Source: Branchiostoma floridae | Taxonomy: Eukaryota > Chordata > Leptocardii > Amphioxiformes > Branchiostomatidae | Length of the DNA: 64,000 nt | Direction: 5' to 3' | NCBI RefSeq assembly: GCF_000003815.2 | Contig: NC_049979.1 | Coordinates: 22,324,726 to 22,388,725 of the forward strand | Part shown: piece by piece, positions 34,901 to 46,900 of the stretch | How positions within the stretch are numbered: position 1 is the first letter of the stretch | How the letters are laid out: each line of letters opens with the position of its first letter | The notes under the pieces: model-generated | The model's database searches: none | Told to the model about the DNA's origin: nothing | Seen by the model: the letters and a program-made list of their open reading frames with translations, nothing else | Program-made: the position numbers and the translations under genes

Positions 34901-37900
34901 GTTGTTTCTAGGATTTTTTCAGAAGAAAATTGGGTCGGTCGGTCTAAAAAAAATTGAAAAAACTTTTCAAAATGTCAGGGGAAGGAGAGTAAAACGGACA
35001 GTAAAACCTAAACTTTTAACATTTAGGGGGTCCCTGGTAGCAAAGTCCAAAGTTTAAAAAAATGATAAACGTACCATCCAAAATGGGCATGTGCAGCTAC
35101 TGGAATTTGAGGCCCATAGGTAATTTGAGAAAGGAGAGGCTGTGAAATTTTGTTAACACAACGTGTGGCCAACAATTTCAAAAGTCTTTTTTTTTTCAAA
35201 CCGGAAAAAATAGGGTCGGGAAATCCGAGAGACACCAATAAAATTGGCGTGGCCTAAATAACGCTGGGTTGTGCAGAGAAGATTTTAATCTAGTATTTCT
35301 TACTGTATGATGCTGCCGGAGGCTCCAGGGGTAAGGTCAGTGGCCGCTCTATACACCTCTTCTTGGTGGGATCAGGAATCTGGTTGCCGAGACAACTGCA
35401 CTCATAGGAGCCGGGAAGGTTCAAACATGTCCCTGAGCCGCAGGGAAACTGGGCACATTCATTAATGTCTGTAGAATAGAAAAGATCAAGATAGGTAGGC
35501 ACATTATATACACAGTGAAAATTGTGCTAAAAGACCACTGAGGTCTATCTTCACAAGTGGTCACAGAACATTTGTTACTTAGTGCTGTCCTTAGTGCTGA
35601 ATTTCTTTCTTAGTGCTTGTCCTTAGTGCTGAACTTCTTTCCAGTGTAAGGGTACAAAGTTTGAACTGCCAAAACATAACATTTCCATGACATTATAATG
35701 AAATTATATTTTCAAAATTATCACTGTATTGTTTGCAAATTTTTCAACAAGATAAGACGAGGATAACAATTTTACTTTTTACACTTCTGTAATACACCAC
35801 AGTGGTTAGATAAGAGTTTACATTTGCTGTATTACTACATGCATGTTCACTGTCACTGAAGCAGTTTGTTAAAAAATGAAGGGAATAAATATGTAAAGAA
35901 AAGTAGATTTCACCAACCAGTGCATGTAAGTTCTTGCTCGTTGAGAAAGTATCCATCTGGACAGATGCATACGTAGCTGCCTGGGGTGTTCCTACATATC
36001 GCATTATTGCAGGGATTGTTGAACAGTTCACATTCATTTATGTCTGTAAAAAACACATATTAGTCAGAAACAATCCATTGCTGTATTTAAAATTTTATAT
36101 CTAAAAATGTTTTGATTTGTCACAAAATCAACAATCTGATTGGAATCTCTGAAAAGAGTTCAAAAGAGTTTAGTTTGATCAACTTCTTCTGAATGATCTT
36201 CTTTTTTATCATTCTCAACTGAGGTGAAGCATCACACTTTTTCAAGTAGCTACTATAGTAGTGAGGCAATGCAGCTTTGCTTTGCCTCACATTTCAAGTC
36301 AAGCACACCATGTCACCCTTGCTCTTCTCGATACTTGTAAGTAAGTGTGCTGGATTCTTTTACGTGCAGAGACTTGATGCCTAAAGCCTCATACATGTTG
36401 CAACTCAGCTTTTACGACACCATCCAAAATGACAAATGCATTACCGGTATCCCTTACAACATGTACAAACTGTGACCATCCCTGGCATTAAACCCTGAAA
36501 ACAGATCAAGGAATTTTATTCATATGGTAAAGCAGGTTGATTTGCTTACTACTTTAATATGCAATCATGTCTCATCCATAAGTTTCACCAAGCATATAGC
36601 AATGCAGGACCTTGAGTACTGTGATGGGTAAGTAGTGTGATAAAAAACATATTCCTTACCTTCAATATAAATCTCATTATTTTGATCATGCTTCATCAGG
36701 AAGCCACTTAATGTTGCACAGAGCTCCAGATAGTCAGCTGAAATAAACACCAGCAATCAAGGTTAGTATTCAGTTAATTACCTCTAATCTTGTAACTTAC
36801 TGTAAATTCACTTCTTTTCTCCTGGACTCAATTCTGCTATAGAAGGGAAAAGGATGTTTTATGTTCAAATGTATAGGTTAAAACACAGTGTGAGGTTGAA
36901 ATGATGTATTGGTAACACATATTCACAATGTCATGAATTCACAGTGGAGTGGTCATCGTGACATCTGAGGAAATAAGACCTCCGGAAGTTCCAAGATTCA
37001 CAATTATTTCAGACTGAGCAGAGCACTTTGGACTTAAATGTAGCCTTTTACAGCTTGAGTTTACATATCTGATAATTTGTGAGAAACTTCTCAGGTATTC
37101 AATGGATCACAGTGTCCCCCAGCAGGGGTCTTCACACTTTATTGAAAATAGAAAAATCTTGAGATTTATACTAAATATTTTGAGATTTTGTGTTAGATCT
37201 TGAGATGTTTTTACTTGATTTTAAGATGATTTGACTCATTCTTCAGATATTTTAGAAAAATCTTACGATGCTTTGCAAAATCTCAAGATATTTTTGAAGT
37301 TGCTATGAAAGCGTCCCATGTCTTGAGATGTCTGGAAAATATCTTGAATAATTTCAAAGGAACTTGAAACTTTCTGAAAGATATCAAGATTATTATGAAA
37401 AATCTCAAGATTGTTTTTTAAAAATCTCAAGATTGTCTGGAAAGATTTCAAGATTGTCTCAAAAGATCTTAAGATTGTCTAAAAAAATCTTTTGATTTAC
37501 CACAAAATCTCTTTTGATTTTTTCATTTGAACTGAGGTGTTAAGACCCCCGTCAGGGGTCAATTTAGTCTTTTTATCAAAATATTAGATATGTACCTTTA
37601 AGCTGTAAATGGTCAAAAGCATTAGTCCAAAGTGCTCTGCTCAATCCAATAATAATCTGCTTGCTGTACTTTCATATGTGCAACAGCATTTTCATTCACA
37701 AGACCCTCCTCCATCAGACCTTAGACTGGAGTGTGATCTACTATACACACCTGCATTTCTACTTGGGCATGGGAACAGCTCGCAGGAGTCTCCCCATGCC
37801 ACCCCCAGACTGCAGCAGCACTCTTCTTTAGTGACATTGAACCCTGCGGGGTTGTCAGCGCACCCGAAGTCTAGATCCGTCAACTCAGAGAAGCACTGCT

Positions 37901-40900
37901 TCCGCGACTGCCTCTGCTCTGAAACACATCCATAACAACATAATGTCAAAAGGTTTCTGTGTGAAAGGACAATAGATATGATTTGGATTGAATGTTGAAT
38001 AAAAGTACATGTATATGTCAGAGGAAATAAAGAATTGTTTGGAAAATATCTATCCATATAATCAGAATTACCAGGTAACATCATGGACAAGTGCATGAAA
38101 AGGCTTTAGAGGACTGTAAAATCTTCAAGAACAAGAGATCAAAGATTGCACACCTTGAAATATTTTTCTCATGTTTTTTAATTGCAGTTCATTAATCTTG
38201 CAAAAAAAGAGTTTGATAAACACAAGGTGTTCATTGATCACCTCCTGTCACTCTACAAAAAGGCTCATTTTTTAAATTCCAGGGTATGGAATATTCTTTC
38301 AAGTAACTTACCGGCCAGCCAAGCAGACATGCACCTCTGGGTGTCCTCATCAAACACCAGGCCCTGTGTGCACACGCAGGTGAAGTGGCCTGGCAGGTTC
38401 TGACAGACCGACTGTCCACATGGGTTCCCAATACTGCACTCATCCACATCTAAAAACAATGCATGTTTACAAACGCAAACACTTAGATACATTGGGAGTA
38501 TATCCATTTTTTCATATTTCATTGTCTAAATTTGCTTATTTTCTTCATTATATGAGTGACAGTATGATTGCAACCTTTTCCCCTTTTCTGTGAAACGAAC
38601 AAGAATTGATGCACTTGTGGATATCTTCCATATAATCAAATCATCAGTAAGGGGTAATTCATATCGGGGAAATAACTGTAAGTACGTGTAGGGTACAGAA
38701 TTTGTAGGAGTGAACATTACATGCTCCTATAATTAAGTCAAACTCCTCAGGTGGTACTGAAGCGCCAACTAGTGATTCATGGTAGTACTGCAGCCTTGAA
38801 CTGAGGGCGATAGTACGAGTTTTGCCTAACTAGTTGATAGAAATGTGTGGGAAACCACAAAGTGTCAGAATTCCAAGATGCCAACCACTTGGACAATCAT
38901 GAAACATCTTTTTCTTGTTGTGAACCTGTAGTAATGCAACCACTTGGAACTCGTTGACTCACCTACACACGCTCTTTGGTCAGGACTGGGGATGTATCCC
39001 TGGTCACACCTGCACCTGTATCCACCGGGGGTGTTGACACATTCACCATCTCTGCACAACTTTGAGTTTGCTTCACACTCGTCTACATCTGCAGAAAGGA
39101 AGGTGACACTGATATGTCTATGAAGGTTAGACATCCAGGTAAACAATATTGAAAGACAAATCAGTCCCTACAACTGGATAAGATTTGGATATTACTTCCG
39201 GACATTTCGAGTGACATCTAACGTTATCACTCTTATTCAGCGTCACTAGAAAGTGGCACTGTGTCATCATGAATCATAAACTAGTTTTACCATGGTCAAA
39301 TGGAAGTGTAGGGACGGAAGTAGACTTCAAAGTCTATCAGAGTAAGTACCAAAACCATAACAGAAGGGTTCATTTACCAAGACACTGCGTCCGTGATGCG
39401 TCTATGCGATAGCCTCTGTCACAGGCGCAAACATACGACCCCTCGTTGTTATAGCAACGGCCATTGGGACAGAGACTAGGGTCGAGTTGGCACTCGTCTT
39501 CATCTGTGGGATAGATCAGTAAATCCCACGTGTTTCACACAGTAACACGAGTACGATCTATCTTATCATGTACTTGTGCGTGATGACATTGCAAGTGGTA
39601 ATTACTTCTGCAGATGAACGCTTTTTTTTTCAGGAGAATGATTGTCTACCATTGTCATGTCAAGTACTTTACAACAAGCTGCTAGGGGGCTCAAACCTAC
39701 ACCCCTCCTTTCTGACAAGACAAGCTCTCCATCACCAGCACCATAACGTGTTCAGGACAAATGATTAAAAAAACATAATTACACAAAAACAGACACTCAT
39801 AGACACCTCAAAAACAATACCTCCATTTTTCATGGGTTTAACAATGCACATGCAGGGGGCCATTGCTTACTTCAATCACTTTAATGAGTGCTAATTTTCG
39901 GGCAAACAAGACTTTAATTGTTCTTATCGTCTTAACCATACTGTGGGTAGTAGAGTCAAGGTCCTACCCAAGCACTGAGTCATCGTGTCGTCTGTCTTGT
40001 AGCCGGTGTCACATCTACACACGAAGGACCCTCGTGTATTGATACATTCTCCATTCTGACAGAGACTCGGATCAATCGCACATTCGTTGATCTCTTCCTC
40101 TGCAAATGTAAACGGCAAACAGCAACATTAGGTATAACGTTAATGGGTCATCTTTGAGGAAAAATGCTGAAACACATATAAAGCCGAAGTTCTAAGATAG
40201 GACTTAACATATCGAGCAAACAAACAAACATGGCCATAATCTTCAGATTAAGTTTACTCGTGGATGAGAAAATTTATAGGTAAAGCAGTACAACCAACAT
40301 AACAGGTGAGGTACACAGAAAAGACGCAGGCTGCAGCCGGAGCTCAGTGCTGAAACTAGTCGCATGTTCGTGTGTTAGTATCCACCGCCGAGTGTCGTTG
40401 CGCGATGCCTTGCTATTTTTATACTTACGACCCACCGATGCAAGCTTTGGTGTTGTCCCCGTGGTGTCTATACCCTGCCGAACACATACAGTAGTAACTC
40501 CCCATAAAGTTGAGACATTGGTTGGGGCTGGTACAGGTTGTCTGAGATGGGCACTCGTCTAAGTCTGATAGGATGGAAAAGGAGGTTGCGAGGAGGGGGT
40601 CAAAGATACGCATTTAAGGACAAGAAAGACATGCCTGAAAATGTCGTAAATAAACCAAGCAAAGGCCTAAGTGAAATTCTGCAACAAGATGAAGCAAAAT
40701 GATTAACTTCTGACAAAGAGTGTTTGGAATTTTGCAAAGGTCTCAGTATCTAAAGATTACCGCACTTCCGCTAAATATAATTTGTGTAAAATGCTTTGGA
40801 GAGCGTTTGGTAAACTACCGTCAGAAAACACATGAGAGATATGGCTCATAGCCTGTTGAACTTGGGTTTTATTCTAAATTTGATTTTCTTCACATCAAGC

Positions 40901-40916
40901 TAGACCGATAGTTATG

Positions 40917-40963
<47 letters not shown>

Positions 40964-43900
40964 CATTTTAGAATCAATAGATATTTCAAAACCGTCGAAA
41001 AGGCGCTCTTCAATTGCTAACCAAACGACTATTCAATGACAAAGTATTCCAATACTGCTCAAGAGTACTGACAGCATAACGTTACAAAAGTTTCACAGAG
41101 GCCTTTCCTTCTGTTCATTACACAAGTCAACCATGCTTGCATGACGAGAGAAGCAGAGCATAGTGGAGGGCCATTCAGTACCAAGGACATGTACGTAGAA
41201 GTTGCCAAGTGTCATGATCACTTAATGTTGTTCCATTATCTGATAGAAAGTGACTGAGAGCGTGCCAGAAAGTTCGAATAACGAGTTATATATAAAAAAA
41301 AGAAGAGCTGTAGAGGAAATTCCCTACTGCCACGAAAGGCCACAAGTTTCCTTGTTGTTTCCGGAGCTTTGCCAGAAGTAATTTGTTTTTGGGGTTCGCA
41401 CACCATGACGTGCACAGGACCCCTTACCCCCAATACAGGACCGATCACTCATGGTACACTGTAACGTTTTAGCAGTTACCTGTTTGGCTGGACTAATTTT
41501 GTGCAAAGCATACTTAACCACACATTCAACCCAGCCTATTCAGCTTGTTGTCTGTTTTATTTGTAATAGACATTAACCATTTTCGAAACCAATCCCTCTG
41601 TCAACATAGATTTCGTTGAGTTTGTCATTGAACATACGGTATTTACTTCTCACAGGTCTGGCTCACTTCAGACTTTTCTTGCAGATATGGAACATGAAGA
41701 GACAAGGTAATAGTAGGCATAATGGACATGAGTACAAGTGCAGACAAGCTCATAATGTATGAAGTAACGGGATCAATGGCAGAGCGTAAATGCATGAAGA
41801 ATAGACCTGTTTAGCCGTCGTTGAAACAGGCTTGAATTCAGAAGTCAGACCCGACTGGTGCCAGGTTCACTGAACTCTGTTTCGTTCTTTCTGGTATGTA
41901 GCCAATGATACATGCCAAACAACTAAAGGACCACAGCTAAATGTCGAGCGTGTAGATCTATAAATTTAGGTCCGAAGGCCAACACTGGCTGTTTGCCTGA
42001 TGCACTGGCCAAAGTTGGTTTTCAATCTGAATGGCAGCGCATAACTGAGTAAGCTGAAAACAATAAAGACTGTACTGCAAAGTATGAAAATGGGAAGTCA
42101 CGCAGCGTCGCTGTCAAGTCTAACTACTTTCCTTTCACCATCAGTTCAGTTCAACCTCTGAGAGGTGACACCACAGTCGACACTTTCACCATAAAACGAT
42201 AATTGTGCACACCAAGTCCTTAAAGTCGATAATTGGCACCCTTTAATGAAAGTTCGTTCTGGTTCGTCCTTAATCGTCCAGTCATGCAACTGTGGTTGGG
42301 TGGACGGTGTTTTGGTAGTTAGATGGTCGGCCTAAAGTTCATGGGATCATCGACCCGAGGTTTACGTCGAAAAGTATAAAACCGATGATGAAGATAGAAG
42401 GTGACATAGGAGACATTTTCAAAAAGGATACACATTTTTTCCAATTCAACTAAATGGCATGAAGGCTGTATGGCACCTTCCTGGGCTTAAGGAGTCCACA
42501 TTTCCCAGCTGACGCCCATTGATGGTGAAGTTGAGATTTGTTCCAGCTGTCTTTACTGGGGGAATTAAAGGCGACATCTTGTCTTCGTTTCTAGTTTTCT
42601 TGGCGGATGACCTTGGCAGTTTTATTCTGTTCGACCTTGAGGACTTACCTATACAGCTCTTACGGTCCGGAGACAGCTTGTAACCGTCGTCGCATCTGCA
42701 GGTGAAGCTCCCCTCCGTGTTGACGCAGGTGCCGTGGTGGCACCTGCCGTTCCGGTAGCTGCATTCATTGATGTCTGCAAATAACATTTTTAAATAAAAT
42801 AAGTTTGAAGACAACACAACGACAGAGTACCACCAATAAAAACGTACGTCAACAGCCGTAGTCGACTTGTCTTGAAGTCCTTGCCACACAGCAAGAAAAA
42901 TGAGTTGGCCGACGAGTCTGCAATTCTAAACTAATTTTCGCGATCGGCAGTACCAATACGCCCAATGTTTTCTCGATCACTACGCAATTTTTAGAGATCA
43001 ATGTTCGCAGGTCACCAAGCCCCGCCCAATGTAACGGGGTAGACCTTTAAATGAAAAAAAATACGCTTGGGTCTATGGCGGCTAACTTCTGTCGATCAAC
43101 AAGTACGACTGAAGCTCGTGTGACAAGGGCTTAACGAAGAGCTGTCCAACTTTATTTCATTAGTTGCTTCCATGAAAAACGGAGGTACTGTTTTGTGTCT
43201 GGGTTTTTGTTTCCGCGTTTCCCGATACATGTACTAGCTTGTCGACGGTATATAACCGGCCGATATCGACGATGATGTTCGGTATACAGGTAGCTTAGAC
43301 AAAAAATGGTACACCTCACCTGCGCACGCCCTCCCGCCCAGGTCCTGCCTGTACCCAGGATTGCACATACACAGGTACGAGCCGCGGCTGTCCACACACC
43401 GGCCGTTTCTACACACACCCGGCCTGCTCTCACACACACTCACGGTGCGCTCCGCTGAAGGAAATTCAATTTAGTAAAACATGTGTACACATCTGTACAT
43501 TGCTTTTTAGAGGTTACATTGTGAAAGAACAATAGCATTTCACTGCCTTTAGTTTTTTTTTCAATGTCAATAGATAAATTGATAAGCCACTGCACATATA
43601 GTTTAAGGTAGAATCACGTACGTAAGATATACACGAATCAAAAGTAGTACTGTACGTCTAAACATGTGGAGATGCTACAGATACATGTAGTGTCTGTTGC
43701 AAAGCTAGCGAAGCTTTAGTGACCTTAACAACTTTATGAAACATAAAGTATTTTGAGACCTACAGCACCAATGTAACATAGTACAAGAAAGACATAGTGT
43801 ACGGCTAGTATGGCACGTCGTACCAACACATGTTTTCCTGACTTGGTCCAGTTTGTACCCTGGGTTGCACACGCACGTGTAGCTGTTCCCACTGGGTCGG

Positions 43901-46900
43901 CATCTCCCGTTCGGGCACAGGTTCAGCATCGTTTCGCAGATACTGCGGGGACGTTCTGCAACAAAAGAAACTGTTCTGCAACTATTTGTGAAGGTCAGGT
44001 GAGGCCTATGCCTAGGCCGGGCAGCTTTCGGGAACGAAAACTATTACTAGCAGTAGTATATAACATTGAAGGACACGTAACTACACAAGACGAATAGAGA
44101 ACAGTCGTGGCCATTTTTGTGTGTGCATATTTTATGTATAAATCTCTATTTTCGTTTCCACCAACCGCCCGGCCGGGCCCTAGTTTGACGCTAGCCGAAC
44201 AAGAAGACCAACGGTTACGTCATTCACAACTCATCTCATTCCATCCGAAAGCCATCGGAAAAACTTAACACTTTCTTAGATTGAATTTTACATCATGCAT
44301 TTCGCTTGTTTAAAATATTAAACTTGTTTTTTTAATTCCTCGATTGGAATTGGAATTGTATTTTATTGGATGATGGAAATATTTCTGACGCTTTCTTGCT
44401 TACCGATACAAGTCTTTTCCCGAGGATCATACTGATAGCCGGAGTCACAGTTGCAGACATAGGAGTCGCGGAAGTTGATACATCTCCCGTTAGGACAAAG
44501 GCCGATTGTAGTGTCACAGTTCGTCCGCGTTGGGATCGCTGAAAACAAGAAACTCTTATAAAACTTTCTTTCTTCAAAATCATGGTACAGATGAAAAATA
44601 CGGAAGTGAAGTAAGATCCCTTATTCAGCCAGTTAGATATTTTGTTGCCCCCATTTTTTTATATGCTACATCCAAATGGCCCATATTGTAAGCATTGCTT
44701 TGAGTCTTAAATTTGTTTATTCGTGAAACACTCAAATCGGCCTACCGGCCGTTTTTCATTGATGTCATACAGGTAAGATTGAGGCAGACTCAGATAGCAT
44801 GAAACAGAGATACAGATTACATGATTGACGTCCTGAACATATGGTCGCAATATAGCCCTTACACCGATACATGGTGTTACACTACAAAATTTAAAAAAAT
44901 GAAAGTTGGCCAGGGTCGACATTGCCCGCTTATTGGGGTAATTTCAGTTGTTGCAAAAGTCTCTTTAAAAGAGGACAGAGCTGGGGCCGTATCAAATGTA
45001 ATATACAAGGAGAAACAACGTTTTACAATGATATACAGCGAGGATTAGTTGACTTGCCAACTGGCACTCTGAGAACACCATGTCAGCTGGTCTCATTACC
45101 CCTGACTGGCTGGCCAGGTTCTGTCTCGTAACCTTTCAATGCCAAACCTAATGAGAAACAGTTTATCAGGCAAAGAGTGACTGTGGGAAGATTTCATGCT
45201 GGGAAACTTCCAATCTTTATCCGTGTCTCTCACCTACGCATTTCGTCCTTGAACCCTCCAGCCGGTAGCCAGGGTTGCAGAGGCAGTAGTAGGACCCGAT
45301 GGTGTTGAAACATCGTCCATACTGGCAGATGTTCACCATGGTAGAACACTCGTCAAAGTCCACCACTAGAAGATAAACACACTCCTTACATCACAACACA
45401 CAACGTTACCTACAACACAAGTGTCAACATCTAGATTGCTTACCGTTTCCATAAGAAATTTCTTATTTGATATTTGGTCACGTTGCTGTACTATATGTCA
45501 TACACTACCCAATGTCGACGTCGTCCATTTTGTGTATAATTTCTTTCAAAAATCCGTTTTCATAAAAAAAGAAGAATCACAAAAGTATGACCACTAGTCA
45601 GCTCTGCCACGACGTAAGTGTGTGTCCAAAGATAGAAGAGAGTAAAACATCTGAAACTGGTAACAGAAGGTGACCTCTGGAATTCATATGTAATTTGACG
45701 CTGCGTATTTCGTTAACGTTTTTAAATTGCTAGAAAATTGTCCGCCGGTTTTTCTTTACCGCGTTTGATTTGCAAGCCACTTATGTGGAAAATTTGCCGA
45801 GTCTATGTCTGCTAGTGGAACGATTTAGAAAGAGTAAAACTGACAAGTGATTACAAATAGGTCACGCTTGCACAATTCGTCAACATAAATCTCAGCATAA
45901 ATGCACGCTCGTACGGCTATGCATTGTTCTCTGTAGAAGAGCTGATATCCACTCGTTTTGAACAAATCGGACGACATTGAGTAGTGCTGCGTTACATACG
46001 TCACATTTTGACGTGCCACATCATCTTGGCTGTAATATGACTGCCATGTTGATAAACCTGTGAATAAAGAGCATTTCGCTTTTCCGACCTTGTGAGAATA
46101 GCGTGCAAGGCAGTCGTATAATCATGTTAAAACTAACAAGATCTATTGGGCCTAATGATGAGAAACCCTGCAGGTGTGTCCTTGTTATGTCCTGAACGAG
46201 GTGCACATGGAGCCAGACTTCTGTCAATCTTAATCAGAGTCACTGCACAGCTTGAGTACCTGGTGACAACGATTGTTACATCAAGCTATCTATGAATAGT
46301 CTTATCTTATGTGTTTCTAATCACTTCATTTGGTTTTGGACACATACACACAGACCTTTAGAGGGAATTGTCATTTTGACATCAAGGTGTTAGCGACTCG
46401 ATGGCACCTATTACACCCAGCTATTTTCTTGCTGCAGAATTTCAATCGGCCGATGGCAATACGATTTGCAATCTCGCCAAACCTATTAGGAAGCAGTAAT
46501 CTAAGAGTATTGGTCCACAGCGTGCGACATCGTACATCCAAATGTCGGATAGACGCCAGGAAAGGCTGTACTAGCAGTTTGGCAGACAGTACCAAAGGAC
46601 TTGTTTTTGTCTCAACGGTTCACTCTAGTGTCACCCACGATTCTACACTGAAGAACATAGATAGTCCAGACTCGACTTTGAGAGTTCAGAAGTAAAGTTC
46701 CAGATTAAAAGTGTCTAAACTAGTATTCTTACCGTCCTTGGTTCTGACTAATTGGCTGTTTCAATGGGGGAAACACCTGCAATACGTTACAATGAGTCAC
46801 CACATAAGGCTTCCCAACCTTTCCTGTGGCTTGATCTTACACCTGTGGTGTAATGTGGGTTCCGTCAGATGACAACATTAATCAACACGCTTCACTGGCC

